Positions 32,796 through 43,789 of a DNA stretch of 64,000 nucleotides are shown here, piece by piece. Below the pieces are notes generated by a model. The model did no database searches and was not told the origin of the DNA. It worked only from the letters and a program-made list of their open reading frames with translations. The stretch spans positions 1 to 64,000 of the forward strand of contig CATOGX010000079.1 of assembly GCA_951799405.1 (NCBI GenBank). The letters are read 5' to 3'. The DNA comes from Agapetus fuscipes. Its lineage: Eukaryota > Arthropoda > Insecta > Trichoptera > Glossosomatidae. The stretch's first letter is position 1. Each line of letters begins with the position of its first letter. Made by a program: the position numbers and the translations under genes.

Positions 32796-33979
32796 TCTTA
32801 TATATAAAAAAGGAGAGGGTATTTGCGTCTGTTTTTTTCGAATTTGCAAAAATGTTTTTCTAAAAAGTGTTTCTCTTGATAAACTGAACTAACGCTCGAT
32901 TCCAGAATTTTTGGTGTTTGTTTGTTCATTTGTTTGTTTGTTTGTTTGTTTGTTTGTTTGTTTGTTTGTTTGTTTGTTTGTTTGTATATTTGTACCATTA
33001 TAGGCGCCCAGACCGTTCGCAGCACGATGCTGAAATTTTGCATACCCCCATAAAGTCTTAGTGGCTAAACAACTGTCAGGGTCCGGATGACGTCACGTAC
33101 ATATTTCGCATACCTGCCATACAGGCTGAAAATTGAAATCTTGCCGCTGGCGGCCATTTTAAATTTACAGGCTTGATATTCGAAACAGTCATGTTTCTCA
33201 GTAATTTTAACAACTTTTGGAAGAAACTTTTTCGCAAAAAGTAAATTCTTCAAACAAAATTTGTAAATACCTACATAGAAAAGAATAAAAAACAATAACT
33301 TTCAGGTGGCACAACGGGCGTATGCATTAAGTTGGAACATTGAAATTAAGCATGCCACCTGAGCATAAACAGACTTACATATTTTTAAAAAAAAACAAAA
33401 AATACATGAAGGATTAAGAGTAGCTGCCATACATTTTTTTTGGTTTCTTCAATATTTAACATTCTCCTGGCGTTCATTTTACAAGTCTGAAGGTTTTTCC
33501 TCAATGATCAATTTGGTTTTGCTTATGTCAACATTTTTTGAAAGAAAACTTTTTTCAATGACAATTTTTTCCAAACAAAATTTTGAAAAACCTGATTTTC
33601 ACAAAAAAGTCAAATTTATAAGTAAAAAAATCAACTGATTTGATGCTACACAAACAATAGGGTAATTGCAATGGTGAGCAATATGGTTAAAAACGATATT
33701 TTTGTGTAGATTATAAGTCAAGGATCTCAACTATATTTTTTTTAAGTGGTAAAATTGGGCTTTTCATTTTTAATTTTGTAAAATAAAATGCCGACAAATC
33801 GAGTCCAATTCAAACGCGACGCTATTGGCTGGAGCTCGTGTGACGTCATTGGATCCAAGTGGCGTGAGTGACGTGTGTTGGTAGTATTAGAAAGCCGGCT
33901 GTCAGTGTGAAAATACGTGCTATTATCAAGCTTCCGAGATCCGACAAACATAATATAAACTCACAACAAACCTTGAAAA

Positions 33980-36190
33980 ATGTCTTCGAAGTATCATAAA
34001 TATTGTGTAGTTCCGATGTGTACAAATACGTCACGTGCAACACCGGATAAAAAGTTTTTGCGGATGCCCCGCGATCCAGCTATCCACAAAAAATGGTGTC
34101 TTGTGATGAAGCGAGACGAACTTCTGTCTTCCAAATCTACCCGCTTCATTTGCGAAGACCATTTTAATGTAAGTTATAGTATTTTGTTGTTATTTAATTG
34201 CATACCTATTTATAAAATATGTTATTTCTACATGCCTTCGTAAATAAATCACGTGGCTCAAGAAATGGCATGTGAAAACGCTGTCAAACGTGTCAAAATT
34301 AAAATCGATTTGTTTTTAACAAATTGATTAGAAACTCATAGTTTTTTTGTCAGTAATGATCAAAAACATCCTCAAATATTGTTTGATTCCGTAATTTATA
34401 AAAAAACAAGTGTTAACATAGCAAAGTTTTTGTACTTGTTTCTTTAGGAAGGCAGCAATGGACTGGAATGTAAATATAATATTTTCTCATCGGCCAAAGG
34501 TCACAGGTCTATGGGACTAGACCCCTTAGCAACTTATAATAAAATATAAGCTTGCCTTTGCCCTGACAACCCGGCTGTGTGACATCACAACTTTTTTATC
34601 CTAGAAGTTTGTGTGCATACTTAATAATAATATATTGTCATGTACTAATGTGTCTAACCTACCTTTTTACTTTTTGTTGTAGTAGTTGTGTGAACTACAT
34701 GCTCTCATATTATGTTATTTATATTTTTACAGCTCCAGGACGACTTGGAAAACTTTATGATGGGCAGATTGATGGGAAGCAATATGCGCCTGAAGAAAGG
34801 AGTTTTGCCGCACAAATTTGAGTGCCAAAAAGCTAAAAAGACTGTGAATAGGAAAACCGGCGAGATTAGAAAAAGAAAAATGCTAGTGATGGAACTTTTA
34901 AGAGAAGCAAGTCTGAACGCTACAAACTCTGAAGCATCCACATCAGTTGATGTGGATGCTTCCGCATCCGTTGATGTGGATGCATCCACATCAACTGATG
35001 TGGATGCATCCACATCAACTGATGTGGATGCTGTGGAGCAGTCAACGCATCTGACTTCTGCTCCATTGGATAAAGCAGTGCAGGTGAATATGGTACCCAC
35101 CTACAGGAGCAAAGCAACCAACACCTTGAATGTGAGACCCCCGACCACTCACAGTAGCTGCTCACCGATCAAGGGGAAACCTGTGGAATCTCCTCTGGAA
35201 AAATTGAATGTGGAAGCTGTCTATGCATCTTCCAGTTCAGACCCTGAAGATAGTGATTCTGATCTTTTTGTTGACTATGGTAGTGGCTCGGATTTTGAAG
35301 ACAACAATATGGAAATGGACGCGCTTAACGTTGAGATGAAAAGAGGTTATATTTTGCTTGTGCAACGCCAACCTCAACTGTATTTAGGCATTCCAAAAGA
35401 AATGTACCATGTATTGGCTATTCTGCAAGATACAGTTTGTGCACCTATTATAGATATAATGATTTGCCTAAAGAAAATTAGGTTGAATTTTTCATATAAA
35501 GTAATAGGTGCACATTTTGGAATGTCAGATTCCTCTATATGTCGCATTTTTAAGAAAACGATTCCCATTTTATCAGGGGTACTCAAAGAGTTGATTATAT
35601 GGCCATCTGCAAAACTCATAAGGTTGGAATTGCCCATTGCATTTCGAGCTCGATATAGGAACGTCCGTTCCATTATTGATTGTCTTGAAATTCAAATTGA
35701 GAAACCAGGCAACTCGCTGCACCAATCATTAACGTGGTCTGAATACAAGGCCTGTAATACGGTAAAATATCTAATTTCTTGCACTCCAGATGGTCTCATT
35801 AATTTCTTATCATGTGGGTATGGAGGCCGAGCAACCGACTCTACTATTGCTCAGGACTGTGGCTATTTCGACAACATCGCCACAGGAACATGGGTGATGG
35901 CAGATCGGGGGTTTAAGAATATTTCCCATGTTTTAGAGGAAAAGGGTGCTCACCTTGTTCGCCCTCCAAGCGTGCTGCAGAAAAGTACCCTTAGCCAAAA
36001 CGAAGTTAAGGAAGCAAAGCGAATTGCCGCTTTACGTATTCACGTAGAGCGTGTGATAAGCAGAGTGAGAGAATTTCATATGCTCACTATGCATTCAACT
36101 ATCGACCACAACCTCGTGAATCGCTTGGATGAAATTATTGTGATTGCTTGTGGTCTGATCAACTTACAAAAATCATTGATCAAAGTTTAG
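33980..36190 (+). CDS. THAP-domain DDE transposase (ISL2EU), two exons
   Basis: Exon 1 is 33980-34168 (donor GTAAGT), exon 2 is 34733-36190 (acceptor TTTTTACAG). The phases agree and give 548 residues. Residues 1-85 form a THAP zinc finger: C9, C14, C58 and H61, with W39 and F62. An acidic, Ser-rich linker with VDVDAS repeats follows. A helix-turn-helix (NFSYKVIGAHFGMSDSSICRIF) precedes a DDE_Tnp_4 catalytic domain: first Asp in IIDCLEIQ, second in GGRATDSTI, ADRGF, and Glu in HVERVISRVREFH. THAP should bind the element termini and the DDE core cut and join them. The frame has no stop. The region 34169-34732 is the intron. Confidence 0.88.
34934..35035 (+). repeat. 24-bp palindromic tandem repeat in the transposase linker
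   Basis: About four units of GATGTGGATGCATCCACATC plus spacer bases encode (S/T)(V/T)DVDAS repeats. Each unit is almost self-complementary, which also keeps the opposite strand open here. It probably expanded by slippage and lies between the zinc finger and the catalytic domain. Confidence 0.8.
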
Positions 36191-36800
36191 AAGGGTTAGC
36201 CACCCTTAGACATTACTTTTAAAATTAAATTTTTATTTTCAGTACTTATATTTAACCTTTATGCTTTTGAGCTTATGACTGATATTACTTTTTAAATCTC
36301 AAGTGTTTTTATTTACCTTGGTCGCTTTTATCTATTTTACACCATTCAACTCTTCATTTCACTTGTATGACTGAGATTATTTTTGAAATCTCATGTGTTT
36401 TTATTTAACTTGGTGGCTTTTATCTATTTTTTGCCATTCAACTCTTCATTTCACTTGTATGACTGAGATTATTTTTAAATCTTAATGTGTTTTAATTTAC
36501 CTTGATAGCTTTTATCTAATTTTTACTATTCAACTCTTCATTTCACATGTTGCTTACTAAGTTACATTTACTATTCTGGTCAATTTTTCTGAATCTCACT
36601 TTACATCTGTTGCAACATGTACATAATGAGTATTAATGTTTGTATTAATAATGGAAAGCCTTTTTTATTAATAAAGTACACTTCAATCAACAACTTCTTT
36701 ATTTTTATTAGAAAAACCAACAGAAAGATGATACCTACATAATAAGAACATATGAAAAACTCCAATACCAGGTATTGTTAAGTAGTGCATTTTTACATTA
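36191..36800. other. 3' region of the ISL2EU transposase gene
   Basis: AT-rich, with three imperfect tandem copies of an approximately 110-bp unit (TTTTATTTA(C/A)CTTGGT, then CACTTGTATGACTGAGATTA; about 36300-36545). AATAAA-type signals lie near 36670. No gene. Confidence 0.6.
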
Positions 36801-37425
36801 TAATCTAAATGGTAAAGATACACATGACTTTATGATTCATATTAAATACATTTCTATAAGCAGGCATATTGTGTAAGTTAACGTTTACATAATATGCTGC
36901 ATGTTCATTAACAAAATAAAGACCCAAATTTAAACTGAATGCACAAGCCCTTAAACTTGACGCTCTTCCCTGGAACAGAGGTAATATTGGCAAGTGAACC
37001 TTTTGTTAACAAAGTAGTTATCACATATATCAAATATAAAAAAGTAGTTAAGAAACAGCAATTATAAAATACATAAATAACTATACTTTAAAATTGTTAG
37101 ACTTTGGTAAATATGCATTAAAACACCTTATAGCTATACTTTTCAAAGTACCCACAGTGTAATACATAAAGTGTAATGTAATCTAGGTTGAAAATATACA
37201 TAAACATTTAAAGTTCCTATTAAATACACACCCACAAACAGACAAGTGTAAGTTCTCGCTTACAAATGCTGCATGTGTACTTACAATTCAAAAATCATAT
37301 TATAAATGAATACTCAAATGAACAAAAGCCCAGCAACTTTTGCCGTCCTTTTATTGGCAAAGTGAACCATTTTTTACAGCATGGGTGTTCAGCGTCATAC
37401 CAACCTATAAGTCAAGGGATACAAA
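36800..37425 (-). repeat. Two repeat A copies inside ISL2EU
   Basis: Copies at about 36800-37012 (strongly diverged, GGCAAGTGAACC end) and 37180-37425 (GTTCTCGCTTACAAATGCTG through ACCAACCTATAAGTCAAGG). They lie between the convergent genes, where insertion would not damage coding sequence. Confidence 0.65.
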
Positions 37426-37564
37426 CAATAAATAACATTCTCAAGTATATAATTATTCAGAATGTTGAGAGAATAAGAACAAGAATAGCAGATCAACATT
37501 ACAGATAAAAATTAAGAATTAGAATAAAAATTAGATAAAAATTAATTCATATAAAATAAAACAT

Positions 37565-39738
37565 TTATTGAAATAATCTAAAAAATAATGTTTTAGTCCA
37601 AAATTCACATGCTTTTTCCATTAAATCTAAACAATAATTTTCATCATACTCCACAGTGCATTCAACGGTCTCACAACTCTTTTCAAAATCCGGTTTGGCA
37701 ACACAGAATATTCCTCTTTTCTTTTTTGTAAAATGCATTTGCATTTGGATTTGTGCAAAGAACTTCGGAGTGGGTTTGTCGTTGACAAAATATTTCTCCA
37801 TCCATTTTTCGGTGCTTGGACATTTTATCTCAAGTACATATTCTTGAGATACTCCATCAGGAGAAGCTCCAAAAAATGGATAATGCTTGGATAGCAATAA
37901 TCCACATTTTTTCAGATCGGGATATTGCTTTTTGATTTTTTTGAAAACCAACTCTTCCAGTTTTCGGCCACGTGTCACAGCTGCCGTCTCAAAAATTTTT
38001 CCTCCCAACAGCTGCTCCACAAGAGAGCCATCAGGAGTGTGACAGCGTGACGCTTCATGGATCTTGGATGCTGTGATTCTCCCATACCTCAACTCGTACC
38101 AAAGAGTGCAATCAGCCTGCTCCAGAGTTTCCTTGGCTGCCTCGTTGCACGCCTCAACACTCATTCTATTTTCACAGTGTGTTTGAAATTGCTGAGGGGT
38201 CGTGCCTTTTCCATCGTCTATAAATTCCTCCATTAATCTATGGATGCTAAGGGATTCTATAGGATTGCCCTCCTTAAAATACTTCATAAGGAGGACATCC
38301 TTGACGTCAGCTTCCTTCGTTGCTTTAACGACGGATGCCAAAAACTTTCCGTTACTCGAAGGCCCAGCTGTGAAAGTTTTAAGTTCTCCTAAATCCCTAC
38401 ATTTTATGAATTTCACAGCTGAGCCTATCTCTGCCATCTTTGACCGCTTCCAGTAACATTTCACTTCTGTCTTTGCTGGCTCTTCGCTGCGACGATGCAC
38501 CCATGACAGAAAGGCTACTGCATGCTTGCAACCTCCTGTAAGAGAGTAAAAATAAAAAAATGTTTCATTTTGAATAATACAGATGCAAATAATGTAGACC
38601 TCTGCTTTAATACTTTATATATTGATGAATTAACAAAAGATATTCACTTATTTTGTTGACATAAATTTTAAGTAAAAATTAGAATATTTTTTCACAAAAT
38701 ATTGTTTTTTTTAGAAAAATAATGAAATTAAAAAGAAAAAATATTTGCAGTCAGCAAGGCCATAATGTTGGCCAATGGATTGATATGAGTCTGACCGCCC
38801 ACACTATAAAATATGTTTCACTTTGCCAATGTCGCCCGTTTCAGGGAAGGTCGGCACCAGTAGCAGGATGTATGTTCGTTTGAAGATTGGATTTTAATTT
38901 GTAAGTAGGTACACATACAGAATTCGTAAGCGCGAACTTACACATGTCCGTTTGTGGGCATGAATCTTAAATGTTAACATATCTTTGCATCTTAGATTAC
39001 AGATAGCAATTATTTGGTGAGCCGAGCCTGCTAATTAGATCTCTTACATTTTATTGCTTTTACAAAGGAATCATGACACCTCGTGAATCTAATATTCATT
39101 ACTGACCTTGAGATGCTGGACAATCTTCACAGACACATGATTCAACAGTGCCTTGTTCCTCATCGGTGATCAAGGTTACCGCGTATGCTTTTGTACGGAC
39201 TTTGTGTTCTGGTGTTATACGGGCCTTAACAGTGCAAATGGCTCCATCGCGTTTCACTTGCACATAGCCAATGGCATTGTCTCCGTAACTTTCTCTCGAA
39301 GATCTAAAAACAAACAAACGGAATAAGGGTTAGGATATATTGCAAGTGCACAACCCTTGACTGGTGTAAAGTAAGGTTATGTGATTACAAACAACTTTTA
39401 ATGATGTAATAAAGGAAGTAAGCTTTATAAACAATTAATTTAGCCTTTATATTAAGATTTAGAAGCTATGACATGGCAGTATTGCAATTTGAATAAGTAA
39501 GGTTACAGAATTTGTAAAGGAAAGATGTTTGCATGAAAACGTATAATATCTGGAGAATTTATGAATCTAAATGAACTTTGACACATAAACAGAACTATTT
39601 TTCTTACCTTGAAGCTTTTACTCCACGTAATTCTGAACTTATGAAGTCCTTGTTCTTCGAGAAATACACATACATCATCATAGCATCGACCTCCGGTAAA
39701 TTGTCAGATTGAGCCTTTTCAAAGCCCTTTTCAGTCAT
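37565..39738 (-). CDS. SWIM-finger YqaJ-type nuclease protein (ISL2EU second gene), three exons
   Basis: Minus-strand exons are 39738-39608, 39303-39107 and 38535-37565. All borders are GT/AG and the total of 1,299 nt gives 432 residues. Exons 2 and 3 join inside a SWIM-type zinc finger (CVCEDCPASQ then GGCKHAVAFL). The last 200 residues form a YqaJ/phage-exonuclease-like domain: YGRITASK, RGRKLEE, FFGASPDG (catalytic Asp), YVLEIKCP (Glu-x-Lys) and QIQMQMHFT. YqaJ nucleases process DNA ends in phage recombination. A role in ISL2EU transposition is suggested only by constant linkage. The frame is intact. Confidence 0.87.
38757..39005 (+). repeat. Repeat A copy inside intron 2 of the YqaJ gene
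   Basis: GGATTGATATGAGTCTGACC through TTTGCATCTTAGATTACAG. It falls fully in the intron 38536-39106, so it does not disturb the reading frame. Confidence 0.75.
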
Positions 39739-41909
39739 CTTTGATGATTACACCAATTCAATTATACTTTATACACGGCACAACTAACTTTAAAGTGCAA
39801 ATAATAGTTGAAATTGATGAAAATAGATATACTCGTCAAATGTAAACAAATCCGCCATACAAAAATACACACGACTGAATGACAGCTGAGCCGAATGAGA
39901 TCCATCGACGTCACATCCGCCCAAATGCAAAAAATGGGCCGTTTCACCGGAAATGGAAAAATGACAAATTTAAAAGCGCCCTAATTAAAAAAATACGCAT
40001 TATTAAAAAAAAAAAAAAACGGGAGACTATTTTAATAACTTAAATCTATCAATTTACGAAAGAAAAAAAAAGTGTGAAATTACCCTATTATAATTTAGCG
40101 AAATGTAATGATATGTAATAGGACAATCCCGCCAAGTATATATTTTGCATACCTGCGATACCAACTAAAAAAATACATTGCTCTGCAGGCGGCCATTTTG
40201 AATGTCTAGGCCTCAAACTCGAATTTTAAATGCATTTTAGTAAACCCCATAAATGTTGGAAGAAACTTTTTTTTTACGGCAAATTTCTTTCAACAAATAT
40301 TTAAAAAGTAAAATTTCATACAAAGTGTCTTATATAAAAATAAAAAAAGTTAAAAAGTTTATTTTTTTTTAATTTTCAAAAGTCATTTTTTTCTTAGAGT
40401 TCTGTCGATGGGTCGAACGTTTTCCCATACTTAGATTTTTTGTAGATTGTGAGTTTAGGCATTTTGAGGTATCTTCAGGTACCAAGCAGTATCAGACACT
40501 AAAATATCGTGAAAAGTATCACAAGCAGTTTTAAGATGTCAAAAGATAATTCAGAGCAGGACGAGCAGTTTGAAGGCATTTCATGACAATAAGAGCAGCT
40601 GGAACAATCTAAAAACAAAAGCACCAGTACCAACAAAACAATGCCGTATAGCAAACGCAGTCATGTTTCATGCCACTATATGACAATTGCTAGCAACACA
40701 GGTACGCTTAAAATACTATTACCAGCAAAACGAAAAAAGGGCAGAAAAAGACAAGTTATACACTTAAATGATAATGAACGGGTCTAGCATCATTATAAAC
40801 CATCACCAGAAAATTAAAGCGCAGAAATAAAAAACAGGATAAAGACTTCAGCACCTGCACAACAATAGGAAGTAGCACGATCAGGCCTGGGATTCTACCA
40901 TAAAATTGTCCACTTTTTGTTGTTATTTTTGGTCAGTTCTCATGTATCTTTTAAAAATTAAAGCAAGGGTAAAGTGTGCTGGCGAAGCCGGAGCTTAAAC
41001 TGCCCGTAGGGCCTAGCAGCCAACCGTGCGAGAGCGCGGTTTGGTCTGCTAGTTTAAATATAAAAAAGAACAAAACCTTACAAAGAAATCTATACAAAAA
41101 AAGTCAAAAATTTCCTATGCAAAAAATGTAGCAAATGAATACACCAACATTAGAAATCAACATTGCAGATTAGCCGCCACTTCTTCCTGTCCTTGCATAC
41201 TTCTTTCATTTCATCCAGAGTCATAACCTTTTTCATACAAGTCCTCCTTTTAAAATAAATAAATTTAAATATTTGGAAAGATGTGATACATGTTTAAAAA
41301 AAAAAAAAAAAGTTATTTTAATGAATTGATTAATTAACTGGTGAATGTTAACTATATATTGTTATTTGATTATTTTGAATTGTTTGAATTAAGTATTTAA
41401 AAAAAAAAGTTGTGTTTTTAACAAAAAAAAAAAAAAAAAACAAATATTTGTTTCTAATATTGAATATGAAATTTGTGTTAAAAAAAAATAATATTAATTT
41501 TAAGTATGAAAATAATTGGTATTGTTAAAAAAAAAAGGTATTAATGACTGAATAATGTGTCAGAAACAGGTTTTTTTTTATTTTCATATATTTAAAATTT
41601 ATCCTTAAAATAAAACAAAATATGTGGCGCCGGCTGAGCATTATGATACATTATTTACTCATTGTAAAAAAAAAAAAAATTGAGAATAATTTTTTTTTAT
41701 GAGAGGAAGGAGGTGTATTGTAACGAGATGAATTTGTTTGTTTGGTGGAATGGAACATTAGATTTGAATTTGAATAAAAAAAGAAAAACAAAAGAATGCA
41801 GAAACAGAGAGAAGCTTCCCTGGCGAGAGAGCCACAAGCTGGTGTAAATTAGAATAACAAATATTATTGTGTTGTGGCTATAAATAATTGTGAAACGAAT
41901 AAAAGCAAA

Positions 41910-42330
41910 CATACAAAAGTGGTTGTTATATTATTAATTGTGTCGATCATCTGACAGTGGAAAACCCCTCACACATTATAAAAAAATGTCAAGTACGGAA
42001 CCTAAACAATGTATAGTTCTGTAATTAAAAAGCAAAAAAAAAATTCCAAAATACAGCACACACGAAAAAAAGCTAAAAATGTAAAAAAAACGCGTTTTTA
42101 AAAATATTTTTTTGTGGTGACAATTCTTAAGTAATATATTTTGTTCAAGCTTTATAATTAAGATAAAAAATAAATAAACATGATTGATTTTTTTCATTAC
42201 TGTAACTATTTTGTTAAGACCATAAAGTGTAAGAAACAAAAACGGCAGATTTAGCTTTATAACACGCCTTAAAGGAAGCAAATGTTGAAATAACAACAAA
42301 GCTAGCCTTTTATTAATATGTATTATTTTT
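41910..42330 (-). pseudogene. hAT remnant (copy 2, reverse orientation)
   Basis: The reverse complement of 41985-42290 matches 22560-22860: LKLNLPFLFLTLYG, the 3' UTR and GGTTCCGTACTTGACATT. Only the transposase tail is present. The terminal 75 bp (from CACATTATAAAAAAATG outward, including AAAACCCCTCACAC) is absent from copy 1 and may be the true 3' end. Confidence 0.55.
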
Positions 42331-42982
42331 AACTTGGGACACTTTTTTTCCTTTCTACTTAAATGGTTTTATTTTATAAGTACTTTTTGATGTTTTATAA
42401 CTTCATCTTCAGTAAATAAACAAAGCAAACTTTAATTAATGTTTATTTTCATTTATGCTTTTCGGTGATATATTTTTATTTTATTTTATAAAAATACATA
42501 TTCAAAAATGCGAAATTGATGCGAAATTTTAATTTTCAATAAAAAATATATGCGAAAATTTGTTTTTTTATTTGCGAAAATTCCGTATCTCTAGTTATGA
42601 TTGATTAACTAACTAAATTTTAACCCCCGTATTCACGATCAAAACTGGCACTTCCTTAAGGGCAAACCAGCGCTTAGATTGGGGAAATTCATTTCAAGAA
42701 CAATACTTAAGGTAAAATTAGCGCTTAAGCGCTCCAAAAACTAGCACTCAGGTAAGTAAGGTCGACACGTATATTAACCAACGCTTAAGCGCTGTCAAAA
42801 TATTCCGTCATATTTCATTGTTATCACATTTTTTGTTTGATTGTGAATTTACATGAAAAAATGAATTCTTACTATAAACATGATTTTTACAAGTGTATTA
42901 ACATTGTTTTGACGAGTTCATTTACATTGCTTGACCATCAGAATTGGGTTTGTTCTCCGGTATGGTCTAGGACCATACTGCA

Positions 42983-43204
42983 ATGACAGATGAACTGTCA
43001 AAATATTCCGCCGCATTTCATCAGCACATTTTTTGTTTGGTTGTGAATTATTTACATAAAATAATGAATTCTTTCGATACAGTTGACTTCAACGAGAATA
43101 ATAACATTGTTTTGTTCAAAAATAGTGTCCCAAGAAAATATATCAGAGACTGTAAAGACCCATTTACGTATTACGAAGAGGAAGAATTTAGAAGACGTTT
43201 TTGA
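42983..43204 (+). pseudogene. Harbinger transposase N-terminal fragment
   Basis: From about 43060 the frame reads MNSFDTVDFNENNNIVLF, then PRKYIRDCKDPFTYYEEEEF and RRRF before a stop. This is the pre-catalytic region of Harbinger (HARBI1-like) transposases (RD..NPFE.Y...EFR.R). The DDE domain is absent, deleted internally. Confidence 0.65.
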
Positions 43205-43224
43205 TTGAAAAAATGCGTCGTTCT

Positions 43225-43375
43225 GTATTCAGTTTTACCGTTGCTCATTGATGGTTGCAAAGCCAACGATTTCTTCGATCTGTTATTTTATCTTCTATTA
43301 CAGGTTTTTCTTTAATCAGAGCCACCAGCAGCTCCTTTTCCGCTGGAGAAAACAACATCTTTTTGGCGCTGAAAT
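43225..43375 (-). pseudogene. Myb/SANT-like protein fragment of Harbinger
   Basis: On the minus strand: KKMLFSPAEKELLVALIKEK, PVIEDKITD and RRNRWLCN. This fits the N-terminal helix of the Myb/SANT/MADF-like partner protein that Harbinger elements encode on the opposite strand, which helps move the transposase to the nucleus. Only about 40 residues remain. Confidence 0.5.
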
Positions 43376-43789
43376 CGATCAAAACACTTTACATTGGATA
43401 TTACATAAATGTATTTTTAAAAACTAATAGAAATTGTAAACAAACAAATTCGTACTTACGGTTTACTTAAAGTAGTAATTGCGTTATACGTACTTATTTG
43501 TTGTCAAGTTTTATGCAAAGTTGATATGACATTGAAATTTGAAAGAGGCGGCAATGATAAGAGTGAAGTACGCCGAATATCGGTCGGAAGGTACTGACCA
43601 ATTACAGAGCTGGGTTTTTTCGAGAGCCAATGACAAACCCGTACGTCTCCTGGGGGTTGGGCACTACGCTGATTACTGCTTGAGTGTTCTTTGTGAAACA
43701 AAACGCTCCAGAATGTCGACCCTTGAGTAAGTGTAGCGCTTGAGTAAGGCACTTAAATCAGTTTTGATCGTGAATACGGGGGTAAGACT

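Larger units (their letters stand above)
33659..40086 (+). mobile_element. ISL2EU DNA transposon, 6.4 kb, both genes apparently intact
   Basis: Short inverted termini AGGGTAATT ... AATTACCCT are flanked by AT on each side (33657-33658, 40087-40088). Helitron units 1 and 2 have the uninterrupted site CAATTATAATTTAGC, which shows that exactly one AT was duplicated. A 2-bp AT duplication, a THAP-DDE transposase and a separate YqaJ nuclease are the combination I recall for ISL2EU (IS4EU) elements. The genes converge. A subterminal motif TGTGACGTC, with GGATC close by, occurs in inverted orientation near both ends (about 33838 and 39910). Confidence 0.88.
32796..41052 (+). mobile_element. Helitron array unit 4, interrupted by ISL2EU
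   Basis: Starts TCTTATATATAAAAAAGG at 32796, breaks at 33658 where ISL2EU enters, resumes at 40087 and ends CTAG at 41049-41052 with the same hairpin. Without ISL2EU it is about 1.83 kb. The base before the array is A (28318) and the base after it is T (41053). These join to give the uninterrupted sequence ATTACATTTAAATATAAA seen, in reverse, at about 11370. Confidence 0.85.
24355..41254 (-). mobile_element. RTE-like element 3' end (repeat A parent), split by a hAT element and a Helitron array
   Basis: Pieces at 41254-41053, 28318-28087 and 24388-24361, read on the minus strand, join into one sequence colinear with 11185-11640: RT tail codons, 3' UTR, repeat A body and the AATCTATAATCTAAG tail. 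The 11-kb copy therefore gives the empty site for both insertions. The borders in the Gypsy host both carry AATAAATTT (left about 24345, right about 41265), a possible target duplication. Confidence 0.8.
22970..41909 (+). mobile_element. Internally deleted Gypsy-type LTR element, outermost shell of a nest
   Basis: A 191-bp LTR (TGTAACGAGATGAATTTG ... TAAAAGCAAA) is at 22970-23160 and again at 41719-41909, same length and direction, with a few substitutions. Inside are a gag start (23212), integrase C-terminus (to 24171) and a polypurine tract (GAGAGGAAGGAGGTG, 41701-41715) next to the 3' LTR. About 16.9 kb of later insertions (24355-41254) separates the halves. Removing these leaves a deleted element of about 2 kb with no RT. 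A clean target duplication was not established. Confidence 0.75.
42624..43782. mobile_element. PIF/Harbinger deletion derivative with TAA duplication
   Basis: The 24-bp perfect inverted termini start CCCCCGTATTCACGATC and are flanked by TAA (42621-42623 and 43783-43785), the target used by Harbinger elements. The subterminal word AGCGCTTAAG occurs repeatedly at the left and in variant form at the right. It is 1,159 bp long and keeps fragments of both standard Harbinger genes. A 60-bp stretch (TCAAAATATTCCG ... ATGAATTCT) is duplicated at about 42796-42870 and 42997-43070. Confidence 0.88.

Noticed and set aside
33657..33660. TA target duplication (Tc1/mariner type) for the 6.4-kb element
   Set aside because: Comparison with Helitron units 1 and 2 shows that only AT duplication restores the original site, and the encoded proteins are ISL2EU type.
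35374..35673. 99-codon minus-strand frame in the transposase
   Set aside because: Antisense shadow of the DDE transposase exon, no domain.
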